Origin: Flavobacterium seoulense
Lineage (GTDB): Bacteria; Bacteroidota; Bacteroidia; Flavobacteriales; Flavobacteriaceae
Reading direction: 5' to 3'
Length of the DNA stretch: 64,000 nt
NCBI RefSeq assembly: GCF_000695795.1
Contig: NZ_JNCA01000021.1
Span: 1 to 64,000 of the forward strand
Position numbers and translations under genes: made by a program. This document shows positions 7,053-15,186 of this stretch, piece by piece (the stretch's first letter is position 1; the number at the start of each line of letters is the position of its first letter). Below the pieces are notes generated by a model. It searched no databases and was not told the DNA's origin. It was given only the letters and a program-made list of their open reading frames with translations.

Positions 7053-9773
7053 ATGAACCAGATAAAACAGTTTTTAGTCTTAGTATTTTTTCTTTTTTCG
7101 TTAATAGAAATTAGCGCTGCAAATCCAAATGCGCCTTTGAATTTAAGAAGTTTTGACAAACAGAATCCTATTGGTACAAATGACAATGCTTATTTTGGCT
7201 GGCATACCAGCGATCCTGATAGTAATGAAATTCAATCGGCTTATCAAATTATTGTTTCTTCGAGTCTGGACAATCTTAAAGCAAACAAAGGAGATATCTG
7301 GGACAGCAAGAAAACCAATTCCCGAAAACAAAACTATATTTATCTTGAAGATACTTCGCTCAAAGCAGCAACAACATATTACTGGAAGGTGCGCAGCTGG
7401 GACAAAGACGGTAATGTAAGTCCATATTCAGTCACTGCAACTTTTACAACAGGTTTATTGACGAACCAAGATTGGGCATTAGCACAATGGATAAAAAGGG
7501 ATTCTAAGGATAACGACGATTATACTTATTTTAGAAAAAAAGCCAGTCTTCCTAACGAAACGATCAAAAAAGCAATCACTTACATATCAGCCTGTCACAG
7601 TTATGAATTGTATGTAAACGGACAATTTGTAGGCAAAGGATTCAATCATCATTATCCACAATATAGCTACTATAATGCTTGGGATATTACTGCTTTGTTA
7701 AATAAAAATTCCGAAAATCTATTCGCTTTACTAACGCACTGGTATGGTGGTGGTCAAGGTCGCGCCACAGGAACACGAGGTGTCATTTCAAAAACCATTA
7801 TCGAATATACCGATGGCACACAAAGCATTATTGGTACTGACAAATCCTGGAAACAAACACAAGCCGCTCAATGGGCTTCAAATCAAAAGCAACGTGGTGG
7901 CGAAGGTGTAGGCCGAATCGAAACTGTAGATGCCCGTAAAAATATTGCTAACTGGAATAACTTAAAACTAAACGACGCTAACTGGGCAAATGCTTTTGAA
8001 ATAGGCTCACAGCCTACTACGCCTTGGACAGGAACTTTACAATCTGATTTAACCAGAGTAATCGAAAAAGAAATCAAAGCTAAAAACATTCAACATTTAG
8101 GGAACGGTAAATACCTTATTGATTTAGGCAAAATTTACACAGGAAGTTTTAAAATTGCTTTTGATGAAAAAACTGCAGGAGATACTATCAAAATGCTGGG
8201 CGGTTATGCCTTAAATTCAGAAGGAAAAATTGATATTAAATCGAATCAATCGACTAATTTGAGTTTTAATTTTGTTCCAAGTGGAAATAATTCTGTTTTC
8301 AATCCTTATGTTTATTTTGGGATGCGTTATTTAGAAATTGACAATACTCCTAATGAACTTAATCAAAATAATGTTAGTTTCATTAGCCGTCATTTCGAAT
8401 TAGATCCTGCTCACATATCATTCGAATCTTCGAATACCATGCTTAATAATGTGTGGGAATTAATGACCCATACTTTAATTTTAGGAGCACAAGAAGATTT
8501 TGTTGACACTCCTACCCGAGAAAAAGGGGCTTTTTTATTAGATAGCTGGGCTCAGGCAGTTCCGTCTATGAGTATAATGAATGACCGAACGATGAATAGT
8601 CGCGCATTGAAACAATTTATGGAATCGCAAGATCAATATTGGCCTGACGGTCGATTGAATGCCGTTTATCCAAACGTTGACGGTGCCAGAGATATTCCCG
8701 ATTTTACACAATCGTATTTGGTGTGGGTTTGGGATTATTATACACAAACAGCTAATATTGAATTCTTAAAATCCAATTATCCCCGTTTGAAAAAAGTGGC
8801 TGATTATGTTGACACCTATAAAAATCAACAAACAGGATTAATCCACCAACTTAAAGGCGGAAAAGGTCCTTATGAATTTGGAATTATAGACTGGCCTCCT
8901 ACAATGCGTTATGGTTATGATATGACAGCCGAATCAAGAACTGTCATTGATGCTTATGCTTATGAAAATTTTAATATCATTTCTAAAATTGCCGAAGTAC
9001 TAGGCAACACAGCCGATAAAACAGTTTACGCCAACAAAGCCGAAGCGATTAAAAAAGCTATCAATACCCAATTAATTAATAAAGACGGTGTTTACATTGA
9101 TGGAATAAATAACAATCAAACCGTTAGTACGCATGTTTCACAGCACGCTAATATTTTTCCTTATGCCTTAAATATTGTTCCTGAAACGAATAAAAAACAA
9201 GTTATTGATGAAATCAAGAGCCAAAAAATGAGCGTAGGAATGGTAACACTACGTTGGCTACCAGAATCTCTTGGTCTTGCTGATGAAGGAAAACATTTAA
9301 TCGATTTATACACAAATACAGAATGGGATGGCTGGGCAAAAACAATTGCTCTTGGTGGAACTGCAACTTGGGAATCCTGGGATGCAAATAACACTAACCA
9401 AAGTTTATCTCATCCATGGGGAACAGTAGGTTTATTAGGAATCCAAAACTATATTTTAGGTATAAAAGCTCTGACACCACAGCATGAAAAAATTCAGATA
9501 AAGCCATTGTGGTTTGGAGACAAACTGACTGCTGCTAAAGGAAATTACACTACTGATAAAGGAATAATCAGAGTCGACTGGAATTACACTAACAATAAAT
9601 ACCATTTAAAAATTACAGTTCCTAACAATATTACCGCTAAAGTATATTTGCCAAAATGCTATAAAACAGGAACTAAAATCAAATTAGACAATAAAGAAAT
9701 AGCTGCTACCGAAGATGGAAATTATCTTTACATTGATAACATTGGCTCAGGAGAACATCATTTAGAGCGATAA
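7053..9773 (+). CDS. Secreted GH78 alpha-L-rhamnosidase
   Basis: Hydrolyses terminal alpha-L-rhamnose from plant or algal polysaccharides or glycosides. A signal peptide spans residues 1-22 (FLVLVFFLFSLIEISAA). An Fn3-like Ig domain typical of the family is at 25-130 (PLNLR...FGWHTSDPD...YYWKVRSWDKDG). A jelly-roll domain follows with an HSYELYVNGQFVGKG-type motif near 176-192, and then the (alpha/alpha)6 catalytic barrel at about 450-820. Catalytic-region motifs are DTPTREKGAFLLDSWAQ near 485-500 and GGTATWESWD near 767-776, the latter holding the candidate catalytic Glu. A C-terminal beta domain closes the protein. It is adjacent to a secreted esterase. There are no SusC/SusD genes or hybrid two-component regulator nearby, so this is not a full polysaccharide-utilisation locus. 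Confidence 0.88.
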   Translation: MNQIKQFLVLVFFLFSLIEISAANPNAPLNLRSFDKQNPIGTNDNAYFGWHTSDPDSNEIQSAYQIIVSSSLDNLKANKGDIWDSKKTNSRKQNYIYLEDTSLKAATTYYWKVRSWDKDGNVSPYSVTATFTTGLLTNQDWALAQWIKRDSKDNDDYTYFRKKASLPNETIKKAITYISACHSYELYVNGQFVGKGFNHHYPQYSYYNAWDITALLNKNSENLFALLTHWYGGGQGRATGTRGVISKTIIEYTDGTQSIIGTDKSWKQTQAAQWASNQKQRGGEGVGRIETVDARKNIANWNNLKLNDANWANAFEIGSQPTTPWTGTLQSDLTRVIEKEIKAKNIQHLGNGKYLIDLGKIYTGSFKIAFDEKTAGDTIKMLGGYALNSEGKIDIKSNQSTNLSFNFVPSGNNSVFNPYVYFGMRYLEIDNTPNELNQNNVSFISRHFELDPAHISFESSNTMLNNVWELMTHTLILGAQEDFVDTPTREKGAFLLDSWAQAVPSMSIMNDRTMNSRALKQFMESQDQYWPDGRLNAVYPNVDGARDIPDFTQSYLVWVWDYYTQTANIEFLKSNYPRLKKVADYVDTYKNQQTGLIHQLKGGKGPYEFGIIDWPPTMRYGYDMTAESRTVIDAYAYENFNIISKIAEVLGNTADKTVYANKAEAIKKAINTQLINKDGVYIDGINNNQTVSTHVSQHANIFPYALNIVPETNKKQVIDEIKSQKMSVGMVTLRWLPESLGLADEGKHLIDLYTNTEWDGWAKTIALGGTATWESWDANNTNQSLSHPWGTVGLLGIQNYILGIKALTPQHEKIQIKPLWFGDKLTAAKGNYTTDKGIIRVDWNYTNNKYHLKITVPNNITAKVYLPKCYKTGTKIKLDNKEIAATEDGNYLYIDNIGSGEHHLER

Positions 9774-9810
9774 TTCATTTTTTGAAAAACATTAGAAAAC
9801 ACAACCAAAA

Positions 9811-10773
9811 ATGAAAATTAAAGCACTTATTTTATTTATTTTCTGTTTTAATACAATACAGTCACAAGAATTTATTCCGTTATGGTCAAAAGGCAAAATG
9901 CCTAATACCAAAGGAATGAAATTAGAACATATTGAAGAAAGAGAGCGTATTACCCAGCTAGCTCAACCGGGTATGTATGCTTTTTTTACATCCAAAGAAG
10001 AAAATACAGGAAGTGCTGTCTTAATTTGTCCGCCGGGTGGTTATGCAAAACTCACTTACAATATTGCGGGATTCCAATTTGCAAAATGGCTTAATACAAT
10101 GGGAATTAATGCTTTTGTGTTAATTCATCGGTTACCAACTTCTCCTGATTTGGTCGAAAGAGAAAAAGGACCTATTCAGGATGCACAAAGAGCGATGAAA
10201 ATAATTCGTTCTAATGCTGTAAAATGGGAAATTAATACGTCAAAAATTGGTGTAATGGGCGCTTCGGCTGGCGGACATTTGGCTACAACCTTGGGAACTC
10301 ATACTGAAGATTATTCTTCAATTAAAGATAATCTGGATCAATTTTCTTTCCAACCCAACTTTATGGTTTTAATTTCGCCAGTGATAACTATGGGTAAATT
10401 TGCACACAAAGGAAGTCTCGAAAATTTTTTAGGAAAAAATCCAACTCAAAGTCAACTTGATTCTTTTTCAAATGAAAATCGGGTAACAATTACTACTCCA
10501 GCTGCTTTTATTATTTTGGCACAAAATGATCCTGTCGTGAATCCTATTAATGGTATTCTTTTTTATCAGTCTATGATTGAAAAAAACATTTCAGGAAGTT
10601 TACATGTTTTTCCTGAAGGCGGTCATTCTATTGCTCTTATGAATAATCCAAAATCTATTAATGTATGGACTAAATTGTGTGAAGAATGGTTCTTTGATTT
10701 AGGTTTATTCGATAAAACCAAAACTGAAATTACTTCAAATAAAAATAATTTATTGAAAACCAATCGTTTTTAA
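9811..10773 (+). CDS. Secreted alpha/beta-hydrolase (acetylesterase/BD-FAE-like)
   Basis: Carbohydrate-esterase-like hydrolase of 320 residues with a signal peptide at 1-18 (ILFIFCFNTIQSQ). Motifs: the oxyanion-hole region CPPGGYAKL near 71-79, nucleophile elbow GASAGG (Ser151), acid region LAQNDPVVNP near 235-244, and catalytic His in GGHSIA near 270. It follows the GH78 rhamnosidase by 37 bp on the same strand, so the pair probably removes acetyl or feruloyl groups and rhamnose from the same glycan. The exact acyl group is not deducible. Confidence 0.8.
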   Translation: MKIKALILFIFCFNTIQSQEFIPLWSKGKMPNTKGMKLEHIEERERITQLAQPGMYAFFTSKEENTGSAVLICPPGGYAKLTYNIAGFQFAKWLNTMGINAFVLIHRLPTSPDLVEREKGPIQDAQRAMKIIRSNAVKWEINTSKIGVMGASAGGHLATTLGTHTEDYSSIKDNLDQFSFQPNFMVLISPVITMGKFAHKGSLENFLGKNPTQSQLDSFSNENRVTITTPAAFIILAQNDPVVNPINGILFYQSMIEKNISGSLHVFPEGGHSIALMNNPKSINVWTKLCEEWFFDLGLFDKTKTEITSNKNNLLKTNRF

Positions 10774-10866
10774 ATCTTTTTTTCGGGTAAAAACAAAAAC
10801 ACAAAAACCTAAATATCAACACATTAACCATTTTTTAAAAAATATTTCAAAAAAACATTTAAAACA

Positions 10867-10900
10867 TTTGTATATACAAATAAAAAAAGTGTTACATTTG
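10867..10900 (+). promoter_or_regulatory. marR promoter with overlapping 14-bp palindromic operator
   Basis: -33 TTTG (10867-10870) and -7 TACATTTG (10893-10900) are 22 bp apart and both match Bacteroidota consensus. The perfect palindrome TTTGTATATACAAA covers 10867-10880, sitting on the -33 element. This is the expected position for autorepression by the MarR protein encoded next. Confidence 0.72.
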
Positions 10901-10927
10901 TACCAACAAACAACAAAAAGTACTGGA

Positions 10928-11383
10928 ATGAAAATTGAAGATGAAATAAAAAGTACGGTTCCATTAGATCTTTCAAAAAAAGTTATTCTTAATATTATGT
11001 ATACACAGAATATTTTGGGTGAAAAATTTAATGAAGTTTTAAAACCTTACGATTTATCAGGAGAACAATACAATGTGTTACGCATACTTAGAGGACAAAA
11101 AGGAAATCCGGCAAATATGTGCGTGCTTCAGGAGCGAATGATAGCTAAAACGAGTAACACTACCCGATTGGTTGATAAATTATTGTTGAAGGAATTTGTT
11201 ACCCGAAATGTTTGCCCTGATAACCGAAGAAAAATAGAAGTACTAATTACTCAAAAAGGATTGAATGTTTTAAAAGAATTAGATCCTAAAGTAATTGAAC
11301 ATGAGAATGCATTTACAAGCAATTTAAATACTGAAGAATTAGAACAATTAAATACATTATTAGAAAAATACCGAAATCATTAA
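10928..11383 (+). CDS. MarR-family transcriptional regulator
   Basis: Winged-helix dimeric regulator of 151 residues. The HTH/wing region is LSGEQYNVLRILRGQKGNPANMCVLQERMIAKTSNTTRLVDKLLLKEFVTRNVCPDNRRKIEVLITQKG. The start at 10928 (MKIEDEIK) was chosen because an in-frame ATG at 10868 lies inside the promoter, upstream of the -7 element. Two Cys residues (in ANMCVL and RNVCPD) could serve redox sensing. It is the first gene of a unit with a nitroreductase (4-bp gap) and a YceI protein, suggesting control of a response to electrophiles or oxidants. The probable operator is the palindrome at 10867-10880. Confidence 0.85.
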   Translation: MKIEDEIKSTVPLDLSKKVILNIMYTQNILGEKFNEVLKPYDLSGEQYNVLRILRGQKGNPANMCVLQERMIAKTSNTTRLVDKLLLKEFVTRNVCPDNRRKIEVLITQKGLNVLKELDPKVIEHENAFTSNLNTEELEQLNTLLEKYRNH

Positions 11384-11387
11384 TATT

Positions 11388-12020
11388 ATGAGCAACTTTT
11401 TAGAAAATCAAAACTGGAGATACGCAACAAAGAAATTTGATGCAACAAAAAAAATAGCAACTGAAGATTTAAACACTTTAAAAGAAGCAATTCGTCTGAG
11501 TTCTTCTTCATATGGATTACAACCTTATAAAGTAATCATTGTTGAAAATCCTGAATTAAGAGCTAAAATTCAACCTGCAGCCTGGGGACAATCACAAATA
11601 GTTGATGCTTCGCACCTTATCGTTTTTGCAAATGAAACACAGCTGCAAAACGAAAATATTGACAACTATATAAATAACATCAGCAATACAAGAAATATAC
11701 CTGTAGAAGCGTTATCTGGATATGCTGATTTTATGAAATCAAAATTGGTAACTTTATCAGATGAAGCTAAATCTATTTGGACGGCAAAACAAACTTATTT
11801 AGCTTTAGGAAATTTATTAAATGCAGCGGCTGAACTAAAAATTGACGTCACTCCTATGGAAGGTTTTGTACCTGAACAAGTAAATGAAATTTTAGGTCTG
11901 GATAAATTAGGACTTAACACTTCACTTATTGCAACATTAGGTTACCGTCATGAAGGAGATGACACGCAGCATTACAAAAAAGTTAGAAAATCAGAAGAAG
12001 AATTGTTTATCACTCTATAA
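11388..12020 (+). CDS. NAD(P)H-dependent nitroreductase-family oxidoreductase
   Basis: FMN-dependent homodimeric reductase of 210 residues, NfsB-like. N-terminal NWRYATKKFDATKKI with the FMN-phosphate-binding Arg/Lys; LKEAIRLSSSSYGLQPYKVIIVENPELRAKIQPAAWGQ near 28-65; TYLALGNLLNAAAELKIDVTPMEGF near 137-161, where the Gly and Glu bind flavin; and a C-terminal LGYRHEGDD motif. Likely substrates are quinones and nitro compounds or other electrophiles. It begins 4 bp after marR and is therefore probably co-transcribed and repressed by it. Confidence 0.9.
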   Translation: MSNFLENQNWRYATKKFDATKKIATEDLNTLKEAIRLSSSSYGLQPYKVIIVENPELRAKIQPAAWGQSQIVDASHLIVFANETQLQNENIDNYINNISNTRNIPVEALSGYADFMKSKLVTLSDEAKSIWTAKQTYLALGNLLNAAAELKIDVTPMEGFVPEQVNEILGLDKLGLNTSLIATLGYRHEGDDTQHYKKVRKSEEELFITL

Positions 12021-12048
12021 TTATTAATCAAATTTAAATTCAACAAAA

Positions 12049-12615
12049 ATGAAAAATTTAAAAACAATTGCAATTGCATTATTCGTAGCGGCAGCTAGTA
12101 TTTCAGTAAACGCTCAAACTAAAAAAATTGACGTAAAAGCATCTACTATTAAATGGGTAGGTAAAAAAGTAACCGGAGAGCACTCAGGAACTGTAAACTT
12201 CAAAGACGGAGCTGTAGTTTTAAAAGGAAAAAAATTAGTTGGTGGTACTTTTACTGTTGACATGACTTCATTAACAGCTACAGATTTAACCGGAGAATAC
12301 CAAGGAAAATTGAATGGTCACTTGAAAAATGACGATTTCTTTGCTACTGACAAACACCCAACAGCTACTTTAGTTTTCAAAAAAATTGCAGCTAAAACAG
12401 CTAATGTTTATGCCGTAACTGCTGATTTAACTATCAAAGGAATTACTAAACCAGTTTCTTTTGACCTTACTGTAAACGCAAATTCCGCTACAACAGCATT
12501 TAAAGTTGACAGAACTAAATATGACATTAAATACAGCTCAGGTAACTTCTTCCAAAACTTAGGAGACAAAACTATCAATGACGAATTTGATTTAGCAGTT
12601 GCTTTAAAATTCTAA
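12049..12615 (+). CDS. YceI-family periplasmic lipid-binding protein
   Basis: Secreted lipocalin-like beta-barrel of 188 residues with a signal peptide at 1-22 (IAIALFVAAASISVNAQ). The family pattern is clear: IKWVGKKVTGEHSGTVNFKDG near 34-54, GGTFTVDMTSL, HLKNDDFFATDKHPTATLVF near 90-110, and LTIKGITKPVSFDLTV. Family members bind polyprenyl-like chains. The signal peptide shows export, and its place behind marR and the nitroreductase suggests an envelope role in the same stress response. A terminator follows. Confidence 0.92.
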   Translation: MKNLKTIAIALFVAAASISVNAQTKKIDVKASTIKWVGKKVTGEHSGTVNFKDGAVVLKGKKLVGGTFTVDMTSLTATDLTGEYQGKLNGHLKNDDFFATDKHPTATLVFKKIAAKTANVYAVTADLTIKGITKPVSFDLTVNANSATTAFKVDRTKYDIKYSSGNFFQNLGDKTINDEFDLAVALKF

Positions 12616-12639
12616 TTGAACACTCATAATTACTTAGAC

Positions 12640-12675
12640 AACCCTAGCATTCATTTGTTGGGGTTTCTTTTTTTA
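12640..12675 (+). terminator. Terminator after yceI
   Basis: AACCCTAGCA (12640-12649) pairs with TGTTGGGGTT (12656-12665), using two G-U pairs, and is followed by an uninterrupted T tract. It closes the marR-nitroreductase-yceI unit. Confidence 0.8.
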
Positions 12676-12723
12676 TAGCATAAAAAATATCCCAAATAAA
12701 ATTCATTTTTTTATTTTATAGTA

Positions 12724-12754
12724 TTTGAATATTAAAATTACATTACTATATTTG
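12724..12754 (+). promoter_or_regulatory. trp operon promoter
   Basis: TTTG (12724-12727), a 19-bp spacer and TATATTTG (12747-12754) match the Bacteroidota housekeeping promoter. The trpL ATG begins only 4 bp after the -7 element, so transcription would start at or within about 2 nt of the start codon. Confidence 0.8.
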
Positions 12755-12758
12755 CAAC

Positions 12759-12809
12759 ATGAAAACAATTACAAATAATACTTGGTGGTGGAACAATTTA
12801 CGTCAATAG
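12759..12809 (+). CDS. trpL: trp operon leader peptide
   Basis: 16-codon ORF encoding MKTITNNTWWWNNLRQ with three consecutive Trp codons (12783-12791). It sits directly between a consensus promoter and a hairpin-T-tract attenuator. Ribosome stalling at the Trp codons when charged tRNA-Trp is low would favour the antiterminator described in the next entry. The sequence is too short for standard gene calling. There is no room for a 5' untranslated region. Confidence 0.93.
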   Translation: MKTITNNTWWWNNLRQ

Positions 12810-12882
12810 TCGTGAACTAAGCTCCTATGGTATTATTATCTATAAATATAAAAGGCTTGTCATCACGACAGGCCTTTTTTTT
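12809..12882 (+). terminator. trp attenuator (terminator with competing antiterminator)
   Basis: The terminator stem AAAGGCTTGTC (12851-12861) pairs with GACAGGCCTTT (12867-12877), one G-U pair, and is followed by T8. A competing pairing is visible: GTCGTGA (12809-12815), overlapping the trpL stop, is perfectly complementary to TCACGAC (12863-12869), which covers the terminator loop and the start of its 3' arm. This is a classical Trp-codon attenuation switch. Confidence 0.9.
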
Positions 12883-12931
12883 ATGCCAAACAACTTAAAC
12901 AAATGCTTACCAATTTTTAAATTTATTCCAA

Positions 12932-14332
12932 TTGAAACAATTTAAATTAAATACAAAATTCAAACAAATACTAGCTGACACGATTACTCCTGTTAGTGTG
13001 TATTTTAAAATAAGAGATAAATTCCCTAATAGTCTTTTGCTGGAAAGTAGTGATTATCACGGAAACGATAATAGTTTTTCCTACATTTGCTGCAATCCTA
13101 TTGCTTCGATTAAAATAGAAAACGAAACTATTTTTAAGCAATTTCCTGACGGAACTACTGAAATAATTGCTATCGATGCTCAAACGAATATTCCTGAAGT
13201 AATCCAACAATTTTCTGGACAATTCAAGTCTGAGAAAAACAATTTCAAGTTCATCAATAATGGATTGTTTGGTTACATTTCTTATGATGCTGTTCGTTAT
13301 TTCGAAAAAGTAACCATTGCAAAAAAAGAAAACAGCAATACCATTCCTGATGTATATTATGCGGTTTACCAAAATATCATTGCCATTAATCATTTCAAGA
13401 ATGAGGCATATATTTTCTGCCATAGTTTAGACGATCGCAACAATATTGCCGAAATTGAGCAATTAATGCAATCAAGAAATATTCCTTCGTATAAATTTTC
13501 GAAAGAAGGAGAAGGTTATTCTAACCTAACTGACGAAGAATTCAAACACAATGTAGCCTTGGCTAAAAAACATTGTTTCCGCGGAGATGTGTTCCAATTA
13601 GTACTTTCAAGAAGGTTTACCCAAGGTTTTAAAGGAGATGAATTCAATGTTTACCGCGCTTTAAGAAGCATTAACCCTTCTCCTTACCTATTCTTTTTTG
13701 ACTATGGCGATTTCAAGATATTTGGTTCTTCACCTGAAGCCCAAATTATTGTAAAAGACCGTAAAGCCGAAATTCATCCTATTGCAGGAACTTTTAGACG
13801 CACCGGTGATGATGAAAAAGATGCTGATTTGGCTAAAAAATTATCCGAAGACAAAAAAGAAAACAGCGAACACGTAATGTTAGTAGATTTGGCTCGAAAT
13901 GATTTAAGCCGTCATGGACACAACGTAAATGTAGAGCGTTACAGAGAAGTTCAGTTTTTCTCTCACGTAATTCACTTAGTTTCTAAAGTTACCGGACATT
14001 TACATGATAATGCTACGGCAATGCAGGTTGTTGCCGATACTTTCCCTGCAGGAACTTTAAGTGGCGCACCAAAACACAGAGCCATGCAATTAATTGAAGA
14101 TTACGAAAAAACCAATCGTAATTTTTATGGTGGTGCTATTGGTTTTATGGACTTTGAAGGCAATTTTAATCACGCTATCATGATTCGTACTTTCCTGAGT
14201 AAAAATCATCAATTGCATTGTCAGGCAGGAGCCGGAATTGTAGCCAGTTCTGATGAAGAAAGCGAAATGCAGGAAGTATATAACAAATTAAGAGCTTTAA
14301 ATGCCGCTTTAGATTTAGCGGAAACAATTTAA
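12932..14332 (+). CDS. trpE: Anthranilate synthase component I
   Basis: Chorismate-using large subunit; with TrpG it makes anthranilate. The start codon is TTG at 12932; the next in-frame Met would remove conserved N-terminal sequence. N-terminal LLLESSD (near 35-41) is the Trp feedback-binding motif. C-terminal chorismate-binding domain motifs are FQLVLSRRF, SPEAQIIV, HPIAGTFRRTGDD, LARNDLSRHG, DTFPAGTLSGAPKHRAMQLI, and GGAIGF...IRTFL...QAGAGIVASSDEESE. Length is 466 aa. It is the first structural gene behind the attenuator. Confidence 0.96.
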   Translation: MKQFKLNTKFKQILADTITPVSVYFKIRDKFPNSLLLESSDYHGNDNSFSYICCNPIASIKIENETIFKQFPDGTTEIIAIDAQTNIPEVIQQFSGQFKSEKNNFKFINNGLFGYISYDAVRYFEKVTIAKKENSNTIPDVYYAVYQNIIAINHFKNEAYIFCHSLDDRNNIAEIEQLMQSRNIPSYKFSKEGEGYSNLTDEEFKHNVALAKKHCFRGDVFQLVLSRRFTQGFKGDEFNVYRALRSINPSPYLFFFDYGDFKIFGSSPEAQIIVKDRKAEIHPIAGTFRRTGDDEKDADLAKKLSEDKKENSEHVMLVDLARNDLSRHGHNVNVERYREVQFFSHVIHLVSKVTGHLHDNATAMQVVADTFPAGTLSGAPKHRAMQLIEDYEKTNRNFYGGAIGFMDFEGNFNHAIMIRTFLSKNHQLHCQAGAGIVASSDEESEMQEVYNKLRALNAALDLAETI

Positions 14333-14337
14333 AAAGA

Positions 14338-14535
14338 AAAAAAGTTAAGAGTTAAATGTTAAGCGAAAACGCATAATTCATACTTTCAACTTTAAATAAA
14401 ACATTAAGAGTTAAACGTTAAGCAGCAAATCGCATAACCTCTAACTCATAACACACAACTTTAAATAAAAAGTTAAGAGTTAAATGTTAAGCGAAAACGC
14501 ATAACCTCTAACTTATAACACACAACTTTATATAA
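14338..14535. repeat. Three ~66-bp direct repeats built from heptamers, trpE-trpG gap
   Basis: The gap holds three related copies beginning near 14341, 14402 and 14467. Each starts with GTTAAGA-GTTAAAT-GTTAAGC or near variants, passes through a GC(G)AAAACGCATAA-like centre, and ends with CATAACC-TCTAACT-CATAACA-CACAACT-TTAAATA. The whole is in 7-bp register. The GTTA words of the first half face TAAC words of the second half, giving weak periodic hairpins. It has no coding potential and is transcribed within the operon. Confidence 0.85.
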
Positions 14536-14536
14536 A

Positions 14537-15103
14537 ATGAAAAAAATACTAGTTATAGATAATTACGATAGCTTCACTTACAATCTGGTGCATTATCTGG
14601 AAGATCTAAATTGTGAGGTTACTGTTTATAGAAATGATGAATTTGAATTAGACGAAATCGCTCATTTCGATAAAATTCTACTTTCTCCCGGACCTGGAAT
14701 TCCTGATGAAGCTGGTTTATTAAAACCTGTTATCGAAAAATACGGTGCTACAAAAAGCATTTTTGGCGTTTGCCTTGGCCAGCAAGCCATTGGTGAAGTG
14801 TATGGCGGAACGCTTTCTAACTTAGATAAAGTCTATCACGGCGTTTCTTCAATGGTCAAAACATCGGTTAACGATGAGCTTTTATTTAAAGGTTTAGGAA
14901 ACGAATTTGAAGTAGGCCGTTACCATTCATGGGTGGTTGACGCTACTTTGCCAGATGTTCTGGAAGCTACTTCTTTTGACGAAAACGGTCAGCTAATGTC
15001 GCTTCGTCACAAAACATTTGATGTTCGTGGAGTACAATTTCATCCTGAAAGTGTTTTAACTCCTAACGGAAAGAAAATGCTGGAAAACTGGGTGAATAGC
15101 TAG
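14537..15103 (+). CDS. trpG: Anthranilate synthase component II (glutamine amidotransferase)
   Basis: Class I amidotransferase subunit of 188 aa that supplies ammonia to TrpE. IDNYDSFTYNLVHYLEDL is at the N-terminus, oxyanion loop LSPGPGIPDEAG near 49-60, nucleophile elbow GVCLGQQAIGEVYGG (Cys79), and VQFHPESVLTPNG near 166-178 with the catalytic His and Glu. It is a standalone subunit, not fused to trpD or trpE. Confidence 0.96.
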   Translation: MKKILVIDNYDSFTYNLVHYLEDLNCEVTVYRNDEFELDEIAHFDKILLSPGPGIPDEAGLLKPVIEKYGATKSIFGVCLGQQAIGEVYGGTLSNLDKVYHGVSSMVKTSVNDELLFKGLGNEFEVGRYHSWVVDATLPDVLEATSFDENGQLMSLRHKTFDVRGVQFHPESVLTPNGKKMLENWVNS

Positions 15104-15141
15104 TAGGCAGTAATCAGTTTGCAGTATTCAGTAAAAAAAAA

Positions 15142-15170
15142 CTTAGAACCTTAGTCACTTAGATTCTTAG
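15142..15170. repeat. Short CTTAG-periodic repeat in trpG-trpD gap
   Basis: CTTAG words start at 15142, 15150, 15158 and 15166, exactly 8 bp apart (ACTTAGAACCTTAG then CACTTAGATTCTTAG). Upstream in the same gap CAGTAATCAG is echoed by CAGTATTCAG. It is another short-period array inside the trp operon. Confidence 0.6.
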
Positions 15171-15186
15171 CAACTTTAAAAAAATA

